Positions 8,129-16,424 of a stretch of DNA of 35,558 bases are shown here, in pieces. Position 1 is the first letter of the stretch, and the number at the start of each line of letters is the position of its first letter. This stretch comes from Paracoccaceae bacterium (lineage in GTDB: Bacteria > Pseudomonadota > Alphaproteobacteria > Rhodobacterales > Rhodobacteraceae): positions 1-35,558 of the forward strand of contig SKNG01000341.1 of the NCBI GenBank assembly GCA_007120685.1, read 5' to 3'. The notes under the pieces were generated by a model. The model searched no databases. It saw only the letters and a program-made list of their open reading frames with translations, and was not told where the DNA came from. The translations under genes and the position numbers were made by a program.

Positions 8129-8437
8129 ATGATCGATCTTGAAGACCTGTCGATGAAGGAGCTGAAGCAGCTTCAAAAAGACGTGGATGCGGCCATAAAG
8201 GGCTACAAGGAGCGCGAGCGGCGCAAGGTTCTGGCAGAGGTAGAGGCCTTCGCCCGCGACCGCGGATTGACCGCCACCGATCTGAAGGCGCTGCTCGGCC
8301 GCAGCCGTACCGGCTTGCCGGCGAAATATGCCAACCCCGCCAATCCGTCGCAGACATGGTCCGGACGCGGCCGCCGTCCGCGCTGGGTGGAAGCGGCGCT
8401 GGCCGATGGCAAGACGCTGGACGACCTGAGTATCTGA
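8129..8437 (+). CDS. hvrA: H-NS family DNA-binding protein, HvrA-like
   Basis: This small 102-residue protein has the two-part H-NS layout. The N-terminal half (MIDLEDLSMKELKQLQKDVD to 'EVEAFARDRGL') is a charged helix for oligomerisation. The C-terminal half contains 'YANPANPSQTWSGRGRRP', the AT-hook-like DNA-binding loop of the HvrA/BpH3 subgroup, then 'WVEAALADGKTLDDL'. HvrA is a nucleoid protein of Rhodobacter that affects photosynthesis and nitrogen-fixation genes; H-NS relatives silence AT-rich DNA. The start has a strong GGAGAGGG 4 nt upstream. A weak promoter candidate, TTGCAA at 8072 and TATCCC at 8095 with 17 bp between, precedes it. A link to the polysaccharide genes is not shown. 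Confidence 0.88.
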   Translation: MIDLEDLSMKELKQLQKDVDAAIKGYKERERRKVLAEVEAFARDRGLTATDLKALLGRSRTGLPAKYANPANPSQTWSGRGRRPRWVEAALADGKTLDDLSI

Positions 8438-8450
8438 CCGGCGCTGACCT

Positions 8451-9317
8451 TTGCGGTTGAGGCCGGTCATAAGCCATGCCGCAGGAGTGTGGACCCTGGC
8501 GGGCGAACGCCACCTTGGCCTGATCGCGGCCGGGGTGGCATTCTTCGCCATGCTGGCAATCTTTCCCGCCATCGGCGCGCTGATCGCCCTTACCGGACTC
8601 TGGACAGATCCGGAGACGGTATCAGAACTGCTTGAAACCACGTCCGATTTCCTGCCGGATGAGGCGTTCGGGCTGATCGCCCAGCGCGCCGATACGTTGG
8701 TTACAACCACCAGCACCACGCTGGGCCTGACCTCGGCGGTATCGCTTCTGGTGGCGCTATGGTCGGCGCGGCTGGGCACCGGCGCGCTGGCCGAGGGGCT
8801 GACCGCCATCTATGGCGGCACGCCGCGCGGCGGGGTCTGGGGGGCGGTGATCGCGCTGATGCTGACCGGCCTGATGATCGGCGTGGGGCTGGTCGCCATT
8901 GTCGCCATGCTGGTCGTGCCGGCAATTATGGCCATCGTCGGTATGTTCATCAACGAGGGCCAGTTTCTGCTGATCATCGCCGAAATCATTCGCTGGGCGG
9001 TGGCGCTGGCCTCGCTGGTTGTGGGGCTGGGCATTTTCTATCGCTACGGCCCAAACCGCCCGCATGGCCGGCGCAGCCCGTTCCTGTCTCCTGGCCTTTT
9101 TCTGGCGATCGGTTTGTGGACCGCCGCATCGCTGGCCTTCACTTTCTACATGGCGAATTTCGGCAATTATGACGAGGTCTATGGCTCGATCGGCGCCGCC
9201 ATCGTGCTGATGCTGTGGTTCTATCTTTCCGCCTATGCGGTGTTGTTGGGCGCGGCGCTCAATCAGCGGCTGGAAGCGCGAGAGGCAACCGGAAGCGATC
9301 AGCCCATCGACGGATAG
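8451..9317 (+). CDS. YihY/BrkB-family inner-membrane protein
   Basis: The frame gives 288 residues with about six membrane spans. Family signatures are 'LIAAGVAFFAMLAIFPAIGA' near the start, 'VSLLVALWSARLGTGALAEG' in the middle, 'IFYRYGPNRP' before the fifth span, and 'GNYDEVYGSIGAAIVLMLWF' near the end. The family (once called ribonuclease BN in error) has no settled function. The start is unclear: TTG at 8451 is the furthest upstream and has no ribosome-binding site; GTG at 8487 has GGA too close. It begins 13 bp after hvrA. Its 3' end overlaps the convergent map gene by 19 bp. Confidence 0.85.
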   Translation: MRLRPVISHAAGVWTLAGERHLGLIAAGVAFFAMLAIFPAIGALIALTGLWTDPETVSELLETTSDFLPDEAFGLIAQRADTLVTTTSTTLGLTSAVSLLVALWSARLGTGALAEGLTAIYGGTPRGGVWGAVIALMLTGLMIGVGLVAIVAMLVVPAIMAIVGMFINEGQFLLIIAEIIRWAVALASLVVGLGIFYRYGPNRPHGRRSPFLSPGLFLAIGLWTAASLAFTFYMANFGNYDEVYGSIGAAIVLMLWFYLSAYAVLLGAALNQRLEAREATGSDQPIDG

Positions 9318-10159
9318 AACCGTCCTGCCGGCGACAGGGTAAAGATATCCACCCCGCTTGCCGTTACCCCCACCGAATGTTCGAACTGTGCCGAAAGCGC
9401 GCGGTCTCGGGTAATCGCCGTCCAGTCGTCGGCCAGAACCTTGGTTTCCGGTCGGCCCAGATTAACCATCGGTTCGATGGTGAAGAACATGCCCTCTTCC
9501 AGCGTCGCCTCCCGCCCCGGCCGGCCGTAATGCAGCACGTTCGGCGGCGCATGAAACACCCTCCCCAGCCCGTGCCCGCAGAAATCGCGCACCACCGACA
9601 TGCGCTGCGCTTCCACATAGGCCTGAATGGCATGGCCGATATCGCCGAAGGTATTGCCGGGACGTACCGCCTCGATCCCCTTCATCAGCGCGTCATGGGT
9701 GACCTTCACCAGCCGCTCGGCAAAGGGCTTCGGCCGCCCGGCGACGAACATGCGCGAGGTGTCGCCGAACCAGCCGTCCACGATGACTGTCACATCGATA
9801 TTCAGGATATCGCCGTCGATGAGCACATCATTGCCGCGCCCGCGCCCCTCGTGCTTGCTGGGCGGGATGGGGCTGCCGGGGATGCCGTGGCAGACCACGT
9901 GATTGACGCTGATGCAGCTGGCATGCTGATAGCCGCGGTAGCCGATGGTGGCGGAGGTGGCGCCATGCGCGGCAACCATCTCGGTGATCAGGCGGTCCAG
10001 TTCGCCCGTGGTCTGGCCGGGAAAGACATGCTCGGCGATGTCGTCGAGGATCCGCGCGGCGACCTGGCCTGCGCGATGCATGCAGGCGAAATCCTCGCGC
10101 GCATGAATGCGGATGCCCTCGCGCGTGGTCCTGCCGTCATGGCTGCCGGTTTCGAACAC
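9299..10159 (-). CDS. map: Type I methionine aminopeptidase
   Basis: The enzyme removes the initiator methionine from nascent proteins and is normally essential. All five metal ligands can be read: D122 ('NIDVT'), D133 ('FGDTS'), H196 ('FCGHGLG'), E229 ('FTIEPM') and E260 ('QFEHSV'), with H91 in 'VVCHG'. The start is a GTG at 10159 with AAGGAG 6 nt upstream; the frame runs further upstream without a stop, but that part is antisense to the next gene. Between 'CHGIP' and 'DGDILNID' there is an insertion of about 14 residues ('GSPIPPSKHEGRGRGNDVLI') compared with the usual short loop. It overlaps the convergent YihY gene by 19 bp. Confidence 0.95.
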   Translation of the reverse strand: MFETGSHDGRTTREGIRIHAREDFACMHRAGQVAARILDDIAEHVFPGQTTGELDRLITEMVAAHGATSATIGYRGYQHASCISVNHVVCHGIPGSPIPPSKHEGRGRGNDVLIDGDILNIDVTVIVDGWFGDTSRMFVAGRPKPFAERLVKVTHDALMKGIEAVRPGNTFGDIGHAIQAYVEAQRMSVVRDFCGHGLGRVFHAPPNVLHYGRPGREATLEEGMFFTIEPMVNLGRPETKVLADDWTAITRDRALSAQFEHSVGVTASGVDIFTLSPAGRFYPSMG

Positions 10160-10288
10160 GGTTGCTCCTTTCCTGTTTCCCGCCCTAGATAGCGCCGGGC
10201 CCGCTTGAATGCCAGAGCGTCGGGGCAATTGGAAAGCCCCGCGCCGGCTGATAAGGATCGGGCCGGAAATTCCTTGGAAGGGCGCGAC

Positions 10289-11017
10289 ATGACCAACCCC
10301 ACCGCGGCGATGCTGGTGATCGGCGATGAGATCCTGTCCGGCCGCACGCGTGATTCGAACATGCACCATCTGGCGCGCGAACTGACCGCGCATGGTATCC
10401 GCCTGGTCGAGGCGCGCATGGTCGCCGACGATCACGCCGGTATCGTGGCGGCGCTGAACGAGTTGCGCGGGCGGGTGGATCACCTGTTCACGTCGGGCGG
10501 GATCGGCCCCACGCATGACGACATCACCGCCGATGCCGTGGCCGCGGCCTTTGACGTGCCGATCGGTATCCGCGACGATGCCCGCGCCCTGCTGGAAGCG
10601 CATTACCAGCGCACCGGGCTGGACCTGAACGCGGCGCGGCTGCGCATGGCGCGCGTGCCCGATGGTGCCAGCCTGATCGACAACCCTGTCTCGGCGGCGC
10701 CGGGGTTCACGCTGGGCAATGTCCATGTCATGGCCGGCGTGCCCGCTATCTTCCAGGCGATGCTGGCCAGCGTCCTGCCCGGCCTGACCAGTGGCGCGGC
10801 ACTGCTCAGCCAATCGGTCGATGTGCATCGCGGCGAGGGCGAGATCGCCGGCCCGCTGGGCGATCTGGCCGCGCGCTATCCGGCGCTCAGCTTCGGCTCC
10901 TACCCCTGGATCCGCGATGGCGCGCATGGCACGCAGATCGTGGTGCGCGGCACCGATGGCGGGCAGCTGGATGCCGCGATGGTGGAACTGATGACGCTGC
11001 TGGATCAGCGCGGATGA
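10289..11017 (+). CDS. Molybdopterin-binding domain protein (CinA N-terminal type)
   Basis: The 242-residue protein matches the MoaB/Mog-like fold: 'AAMLVIGDEILSGRTRDSN', 'RMVADDHAGIVAALNEL' and 'DHLFTSGGIGPTHDDITADA' are the characteristic blocks. It is the CinA N-terminal domain alone, without the nicotinamide-nucleotide deamidase part. Such stand-alone proteins are common in alphaproteobacteria and lack a confirmed function. The ATG at 10289 has GGAAGGG 6 nt upstream, preferred over a longer frame from 10205. It is divergent from map (129-bp spacer) and overlaps the acetyltransferase by ATGA at 11014-11017. Confidence 0.88.
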   Translation: MTNPTAAMLVIGDEILSGRTRDSNMHHLARELTAHGIRLVEARMVADDHAGIVAALNELRGRVDHLFTSGGIGPTHDDITADAVAAAFDVPIGIRDDARALLEAHYQRTGLDLNAARLRMARVPDGASLIDNPVSAAPGFTLGNVHVMAGVPAIFQAMLASVLPGLTSGAALLSQSVDVHRGEGEIAGPLGDLAARYPALSFGSYPWIRDGAHGTQIVVRGTDGGQLDAAMVELMTLLDQRG

Positions 11018-11766
11018 ACCTGCCCGCCGCCCCTGCGCTGCATGCCGCGCTGGAAACCACATGGCCCCCGGCCGAGCGGCGGCCTTGCGGCCCGTTCCGG
11101 CTGCGGCACGGGGCAGGGGGTGGCAAGCGGGTCAGCGCCGCAACGCTGGATGGCGAAGCCGCCGGCGCGGCGGAAATTGACACCGCAGAGGCGGCGATGC
11201 AGACCATGGGGCAGGCGCCGCTGTTCATGATCCGCGATGCCGACGCCTGGCCCGGCGATACCGCGCTAGATGACGCCCTGGATGCGCGGGGCTACCGGGT
11301 GGTCGATCCGACGGTTTTCTACTGCGCCCCCGTTGCCGCCGTCGCTCAGGTTCCCCGGCCCATGACGACCTTTCCGGTCTGGCCGCCGCTGGCACTGCAG
11401 ACAGCGCTTTGGCAGGATGCCGGGATCGGCCCCGAGCGCCGGGCGGTCATGGCCCGCGCCGCCGACCCAAAGACCGCGTTCATGGCCCGCCACCGCAACC
11501 GCGCCGCCGGCGTGGCCTTCGTCGCGCTGGACCGGCAGACCGGCATCGCCATGCTGCACGCGCTGGAGGTCACGCCATCGTTTCGCCGCGAAGGCGTGGC
11601 GCGTGAACTGGTGGGCGCCATTGCCCATTGGGCGCAGGGCCAGGGCGCGGCGCATTTCGCCCTTGCCGTGACCGAAGCCAATGCCGAGGCAGGCGCGCTT
11701 TATGCTGGCCTCGGGATGACCAGGACTGCCGGCTACCATTACCGGCAAAAGCCGCCAGCCCCGTGA
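11014..11766 (+). CDS. GNAT-family acetyltransferase
   Basis: The 250-residue protein carries a GNAT domain in its C-terminal half. 'AGVAFVALDRQTGIAMLHAL' forms the central strands, 'EVTPSFRREGVARELVGAIA' is the acetyl-CoA loop (motif A, RxxGxA-like), and 'TEANAEAGALYAGLGMTRTA' is motif B. The N-terminal half has a degenerate second domain ('APLFMIRDADAWPGD'). It starts within the stop codon of the CinA-like gene and ends 12 bp before the AhpD-like gene, so the three form an operon. The substrate is unknown. Confidence 0.82.
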   Translation: MNLPAAPALHAALETTWPPAERRPCGPFRLRHGAGGGKRVSAATLDGEAAGAAEIDTAEAAMQTMGQAPLFMIRDADAWPGDTALDDALDARGYRVVDPTVFYCAPVAAVAQVPRPMTTFPVWPPLALQTALWQDAGIGPERRAVMARAADPKTAFMARHRNRAAGVAFVALDRQTGIAMLHALEVTPSFRREGVARELVGAIAHWAQGQGAAHFALAVTEANAEAGALYAGLGMTRTAGYHYRQKPPAP

Positions 11767-11778
11767 AAGGAGCCTCCG

Positions 11779-12345
11779 ATGAGCGACCGCATCACCGCCC
11801 TGGACCTGCCCGCCGCCGACCCGCTGCCCGAAGCCACGGCGCGCTATTTCGACATCTGCCGCGAGAAGCTGGGCATGGTGCCGAATGTGCTGCAGGCCTA
11901 TGCCTTCGATATCGAGAAGCTGAACGCCTTCACGGCGATGTACAACGACCTGATGCTGGCGCCATCGGGCCTGACCAAGCTGGAGCGAGAGATGATCGCG
12001 GTGGTGGTCTCCTCGATCAACCGCTGCTGGTATTGCCAGGTGGCGCATGGCGCGGCGGTGCGCCAGCTTGCCGGCGACCCGGCCTTGGGCGAGGCGATGG
12101 TGATGAACTGGCGCGCGGCCAAGCTGGACGCGCGGCAGAGCGCGATGCTGGCCTTTGCCGAGAAGGTCACCAAGGCCTCGGCCGAGGTGGTCGAGGCCGA
12201 CCGGCAGGCGCTGCGCGACCAGGGATTCAGCGACCGCGACATCTGGGACATCGCCGCGGTGACCGGGTTTTACAACATGTCGAACCGCGTCGCCTCGGCC
12301 GTCGGCATGGAACCGAACCCGGAATATCACGCCCAGGCGCGTTGA
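11779..12345 (+). CDS. AhpD-like peroxidase-related protein (carboxymuconolactone decarboxylase fold)
   Basis: The 188-residue protein has the redox CxxC of the AhpD/CMD fold, 'INRCWYCQVAHG', giving C83, C86 and H90. 'LGMVPNVLQAYAFDIEKLNA', 'LTKLEREMIAVVVSSINRC' and 'DIWDIAAVTGFYNMSNRVAS' fit the 'uncharacterised peroxidase-related enzyme' subgroup. It probably reduces peroxides using a thiol partner, acting in the cytoplasm. The ATG has a strong AAAGGAG. It is the last gene of the plus-strand operon, 28 bp from the convergent glycosyltransferase. Confidence 0.88.
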   Translation: MSDRITALDLPAADPLPEATARYFDICREKLGMVPNVLQAYAFDIEKLNAFTAMYNDLMLAPSGLTKLEREMIAVVVSSINRCWYCQVAHGAAVRQLAGDPALGEAMVMNWRAAKLDARQSAMLAFAEKVTKASAEVVEADRQALRDQGFSDRDIWDIAAVTGFYNMSNRVASAVGMEPNPEYHAQAR

Positions 12346-12373
12346 CCAAAGCGGCCCGACCTGCGCGATGCTC

Positions 12374-13546
12374 TCAATCGAGCCCAGCGATCTGGCGCAA
12401 ATGAGCCATTCGGCGGGAAAAGACCGTCTCGAAGGTGTTGGCGCGGGCGTAGTCCAGCGCCCTCGCCGAGGCCTCGATGATTGCCTCGCGCTGTTTGTCC
12501 AGACGCAGGATTTGCCGCGCCATTGCTCTGGCCCGCGCCGGCACTTGCCAGCCGCCGCCGGACTGCGCCAGCACCCGGCGCCACAACGGGTTGCCATAGC
12601 CCAGCACCGGCAGCCCGCAGCCCATCGCCTCGACATAGCTTGACACCGGATCGGCCAGCCGCATCGGCGCCAGGAACAGATCGGCGCTGCGGCGCAACTG
12701 CGGCACCAGCGCGGTATCGAAACCGGGGGCGTCGCTCATCGCCACCCGGTCCTGCAGCCCCATGCTGGCGATCCCGTCGCGCAGCCGCTGTTCCAGCGAC
12801 CCGGTGCCGAATAGCTGCAACCGGAAATCCATCCCGGCCGCAGCCAACGCTTGGGCCACAGCCAGCAGATCCTGCACCCCTGCCTCGGGTTCCAGCGGCC
12901 CATACCAGGCCAGCGAAAGCGGCGCGCCCGCGCGCAGCCTTTCGGCCCGCGCCGCCAGGTCGGGGCCACGCGCCAGCATCGGCAGGCGCATGCGGTTGTC
13001 GAAATAGCCCAGCGCGTTCGGGTTCACCCGCGCGTAGGCATCCGCCGCCAGCGGCCCGTTGCAATGCAACCCTTCGGCCCCGGCCAGGGCGCGGCGCAGC
13101 GCCCCTTCGCGGCCCAGCGCCCATTGCATGCCGCGAAGCTTGCTCAGCGCGCCCCGGCGGCTGTCGAAGGCCGCCTGACGCAGCCGCCCCGAAAGCGGGC
13201 GCTCGATGGTATAGACCAGCTGCGCCAGCCGCCCGCGCAACCGTTCCGGCATGTCCAGATACCGCATGTCATCGGCCGCGCAATAGATCAGGCTGGCCTC
13301 GTCCAGAAGCGATTCGGGGATGGCGTCCGCTTGATCCTGGACGATCAGATTGAACGCCAATTGCCGGCGCGAGAAACGCATGCCGCGCGGGATTGCCCCG
13401 GCGCCACGCCGCATCAGGCAATGCACCCTTCCGGGCCAGAGCTGGCAATGCAGCTTCATCCCCTCCACGAAGCCCACATCCAGAATCACCTCGCCCGCAG
13501 GTGTTTCCATGACCGGAGCCGGCGATATGATCAGCAGCGTGGGCAT
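12374..13546 (-). CDS. GT4-family glycosyltransferase
   Basis: This GT-B fold protein has 390 residues from ATG 13546; an in-frame TTG at 13570 would add eight. The C-terminal Rossmann half is clear: 'LSLAWYGPLEPEAGVQDLL', 'FRLQLFGTGSLEQRLRDGI', 'LFLAPMRLADPVSSYVEAMG' and 'GCGLPVLGYGNP' correspond to the donor-binding EX7E region, here with the first acid less clear. The N-terminal half binds the acceptor and is less typical. No membrane span is present. It is divergent from the SGNH-like gene across 155 bp. It probably adds one sugar of the polysaccharide repeat unit. Confidence 0.8.
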   Translation of the reverse strand: MPTLLIISPAPVMETPAGEVILDVGFVEGMKLHCQLWPGRVHCLMRRGAGAIPRGMRFSRRQLAFNLIVQDQADAIPESLLDEASLIYCAADDMRYLDMPERLRGRLAQLVYTIERPLSGRLRQAAFDSRRGALSKLRGMQWALGREGALRRALAGAEGLHCNGPLAADAYARVNPNALGYFDNRMRLPMLARGPDLAARAERLRAGAPLSLAWYGPLEPEAGVQDLLAVAQALAAAGMDFRLQLFGTGSLEQRLRDGIASMGLQDRVAMSDAPGFDTALVPQLRRSADLFLAPMRLADPVSSYVEAMGCGLPVLGYGNPLWRRVLAQSGGGWQVPARARAMARQILRLDKQREAIIEASARALDYARANTFETVFSRRMAHLRQIAGLD

Positions 13547-13654
13547 GACTGGCTTCGGTTTCTCCGGCAATCACGGGTGGCGCCTGAATGGCTTTGGCGC
13601 GCGGTCGTGCGCATGAGACGGAAAGAACCAGAAGAAACTCCGTCGAAAATCTGG

Positions 13655-13682
13655 CGGTTTCCGAGTATTTACCGAAAAACCG
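13655..13682. promoter_or_regulatory. Inverted repeat with GAGTATTT in divergent spacer
   Basis: CGGTTT (13655-13660) and AAACCG (13677-13682) flank a 16-bp spacer holding GAGTATTT (13663-13670) and are 19 nt upstream of the SGNH-like start. The core matches the minus-strand element at 3393-3400. It may be an operator, or a copy of the same intergenic element. Confidence 0.3.
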
Positions 13683-13701
13683 ATGCGGGAAAGGCCCGAA
13701 T

Positions 13702-14688
13702 ATGGGAATGAATGCGATCTATGGTCTGGCCGCGGCGGCGGTTCTTCTGCTGCTGGCGGCGGGCGGCTGGGCGGCGTATCGGCATCTGGCCACCCCGGCC
13801 CTGCCGCCCGTCACCGATATGACGCCCAACGCCCCGCCGCTGTCGCCGCCGCCGGCGGGCATGGCGGTGTTCCATCTGGGCCACAGCCTGGTCAACCGTG
13901 ACATGCCGGCGATGCTGGCGCAGCTTGCCCATGCGGCCGGGTTTGTCGCGCATGAGCACCACCTGCAACTGGGCTGGGGCGCCACCCTGCGCTCGCATTA
14001 CGACCCGCTGGTGGAAATCCCCGGATTTGACAGCGAAAACGCCACGCCGCAGCATCGCCCGGCGCGCGAGGCCATTGCCAGCGGCGCCTATGACGCGGTG
14101 GTGCTTACCGAAATGGTGGAACTGCGCGATGCCATCCGCTGGCATGACGGCCCCGCCTATCTGCACCGCTGGGTGCAGGCGATCCGCGCCGCGCGGCCAG
14201 ATACGCGCGTCTATCTCTATGAGACCTGGCACGGGCGCGAGGATACCGAAAGCTGGCTGGCGCGGCTGGATGGTGATCCGGCCGCGTTGTGGCAGGGCCG
14301 GCTTCTGGCGCCGGTCTGGGCTGACGGCGACGCCGGCCCGGTGCATGTGATCCCGGCCGGGCGGGTGCTGGCCGCCTTCACCCGCGCCCTGGCCCGGGCC
14401 GGCGGTCTGCCGGGCATGGCTGACGAGACCGACTTGTTCCTGCGCGAGCCCGATGGCACGCTTGACGCCGTTCACATGAACGATCTGGGGAATTATCTGG
14501 TGGCGCTGACGCATTTCGCCGTGCTCTATCACCAGGCGCCGCAGGGCCTGCCGCATGAACTGACCCGCGCCGATGGCAGCCCGGCCGATGCGCCCTCGCC
14601 CGAGGTGGCGGCGCTGATGCAGGGCGTGGTCTGGCAGGTGGTCAGCGATCTGCCCGTGACCGGGGTGCAGACGGGGGCAGCGCCATGA
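13702..14688 (+). CDS. Membrane-anchored SGNH-like hydrolase with GHS instead of GDS
   Basis: The protein has 328 residues. Residues ~5-25 ('IYGLAAAAVLLLLAAGGWAA') are a single membrane anchor or uncleaved signal, followed by a proline-rich linker. The catalytic part opens with 'MAVFHLGHSLVNRDMPAML', where S62 sits in GHS rather than the usual GDS of block I. It ends with 'DAVHMNDLGNYL', giving the D255/H258 pair of block V. A role as periplasmic esterase acting on acyl groups of the exopolysaccharide is inferred. The ATG at 13702 has GGAAAGG 7 nt upstream; a second ATG is at 13708. Its stop overlaps the next start (ATGA at 14685-14688), so the two products are probably made together. Confidence 0.68.
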   Translation: MGMNAIYGLAAAAVLLLLAAGGWAAYRHLATPALPPVTDMTPNAPPLSPPPAGMAVFHLGHSLVNRDMPAMLAQLAHAAGFVAHEHHLQLGWGATLRSHYDPLVEIPGFDSENATPQHRPAREAIASGAYDAVVLTEMVELRDAIRWHDGPAYLHRWVQAIRAARPDTRVYLYETWHGREDTESWLARLDGDPAALWQGRLLAPVWADGDAGPVHVIPAGRVLAAFTRALARAGGLPGMADETDLFLREPDGTLDAVHMNDLGNYLVALTHFAVLYHQAPQGLPHELTRADGSPADAPSPEVAALMQGVVWQVVSDLPVTGVQTGAAP

Positions 14689-16424
14689 AGGCAATCGGTG
14701 TTCTGGCCATCTTCCTTGCCGTTCTGGCCTTTCCCGGCCTGTTGGGCGCCCCGCCGGTGCCGGGGGCTGACGCGCAGACCGAAGCCCGGTCTGATCTCGT
14801 CCGGGTGGCCCCGCGCGAGGGGCGGCGCAATCTGGCGTTCAATCTGGCCAACAATGGCGACTGGGCCAGCCAGCAGCCCTTCATCGACCTGATGCGCTTC
14901 GCCCGCCCATGGGAGGGGCATCTGCGCGGCCAGTGGAGCGGGGTCAGCGAGGCCGAACTCATCGCCGCCGGTCATCTGGACGAAAACGGCTGGGTGCTGT
15001 CGGTGCCGGGCAATGTGGTCAAGCTGGGCGCGCTGATCCTGGTGGACATGCCGTCAGAGATGACCTCGCTCGCCGGGCGCTATCATGTGCGCTGGGAAGG
15101 CTCTGCCTATCTGGGCTTTTCGGGCCTGGCGCGGAATGTGCGCTATACCGGGCGCAACAGCGCCACCTTCGAATACACGCCGGGGCCGGGGCTGGTGATG
15201 CTGGAATTCAACCGGGGCGACCTGCGCAACCTGACCGTCGTGCATGAGCGGCATCTGCAGCGGTTTCAGGCCGGCGAGATCTTCAATCCGGACTGGCTGG
15301 CGGTGATCGGCGATGCCGAGAACCTGCGCCTGATGGACTGGATGGCAACGAATGATTCCGAGGTGGTCGAATGGGCCGACCGGCCGCGGGTCGAGCACTA
15401 TACCTGGGCACGCGGCGTGCCGCTGGAGATCATGCTGGAACTGGCCAACCAGACCGGCGCCGAGCCCTGGTTCACCCTGCCGCATCTGGCCAGCGACGAT
15501 TACATCCGCCGTTTCGGCGAGGCGGTGCGCGACGGGCTGCGCCCGGATCTGCGCGCCTGGGTGGAGCTTTCCAACGAGGTCTGGAACTGGAGCTTCGCGC
15601 AGGCGCATTGGGCCGAGGATCAGGGCCAGGCACGCTGGGGGCAGGAACACGCCTGGGTGCAGTTCTATGCCCTGCGCGCGGCCGAAATGGTGCGCATCCT
15701 GGATCAGGTCTTTGCCGATCAGCCCGAACGGTTGGTGCGGGTACTGGGGGTGTTTACCGCCTGGCTGGGTCTGGAAGAGGCGATCTTGGACCCGCCCCTG
15801 CTGCGCGCCGAGGACCCGGCGGCGCCCGCGCCCTACACGCTGTTCGATGCCTATGCCGTCACCGGCTATTTCAGTGCCGAGCTTCACACGCCTGACCGCC
15901 AGCCGATGGTGCAGGCCTGGCTGGCTGAAAGCCGCGAGCGGGCCGAGGCCCGGGCCGAGGATCAGGGGCTGGCCGATCAGGCGCGCGCGGAGTTCATCGC
16001 CGCGCATCGGTTCGACCATGCCATCGAGATGGCCGCGCGCGAGTTGATGGCGGGCGCGGTCTCGGGTGATCCGGCGATGACCGTGCAGGGCCTGCTGGAC
16101 CGCCAGTTGACCCATCATGCCGCCATGGCCGCCGCGCATGACATGGCGCTGGTCATGTATGAGGGCGGCACGCATGTCGTGGTCTCGCCTGAACAGCATG
16201 ACGACGAGGAACTGATGGCCTTCTTCACTGCGCTCAACTACAGTGCGCCGATGGGCGATCTGTATCGGGCGCTGATCGAAGGCTGGAATGCGCTGACCGA
16301 CGCGCCGTTCAACGCCTTTGTCGATGTTGCTGTCGCCAATCGTTGGGGCAGTTGGGGGCACCTGCGGCATCTCGATGACGACAATCCGCGATGGCGCGCG
16401 CTGATGCAGGCCACCGCCCCATGA
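14685..16424 (+). CDS. Secreted cellulase-like (clan GH-A) protein, 'cellulose-binding' type
   Basis: This 579-residue protein begins with a signal peptide (MKAIGVLAIFLAVLAFPGLL). It has a beta-rich section (residues ~40-190) with 'FNLANNGDWASQQPFIDLM' and 'YHVRWEGSAYLGFSG'. A TIM-barrel-like section follows. 'AWVELSNEVWNWSF' holds the NE pair with E298 as candidate acid/base, and 'VMYEGGTHV' holds E493 as candidate nucleophile, about 195 residues later as in clan GH-A hydrolases. Similar proteins are often annotated 'cellulose-binding'. It lies between the SGNH-like gene and a GT2 gene, each joined by an ATGA overlap. It probably acts on the polymer in the periplasm or outside, trimming or releasing it. 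The substrate is not known. Confidence 0.75.
   Translation: MKAIGVLAIFLAVLAFPGLLGAPPVPGADAQTEARSDLVRVAPREGRRNLAFNLANNGDWASQQPFIDLMRFARPWEGHLRGQWSGVSEAELIAAGHLDENGWVLSVPGNVVKLGALILVDMPSEMTSLAGRYHVRWEGSAYLGFSGLARNVRYTGRNSATFEYTPGPGLVMLEFNRGDLRNLTVVHERHLQRFQAGEIFNPDWLAVIGDAENLRLMDWMATNDSEVVEWADRPRVEHYTWARGVPLEIMLELANQTGAEPWFTLPHLASDDYIRRFGEAVRDGLRPDLRAWVELSNEVWNWSFAQAHWAEDQGQARWGQEHAWVQFYALRAAEMVRILDQVFADQPERLVRVLGVFTAWLGLEEAILDPPLLRAEDPAAPAPYTLFDAYAVTGYFSAELHTPDRQPMVQAWLAESRERAEARAEDQGLADQARAEFIAAHRFDHAIEMAARELMAGAVSGDPAMTVQGLLDRQLTHHAAMAAAHDMALVMYEGGTHVVVSPEQHDDEELMAFFTALNYSAPMGDLYRALIEGWNALTDAPFNAFVDVAVANRWGSWGHLRHLDDDNPRWRALMQATAP

Noticed and set aside
10160..11062. Upstream extension of the map frame
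   Set aside because: It is antisense to the CinA-like gene, and the GTG at 10159 has a strong AAGGAG.
14685..15250. Separate carbohydrate-binding gene at the start of the cellulase-like frame
   Set aside because: The frame is continuous with one signal peptide; no second start with a ribosome-binding site was found.
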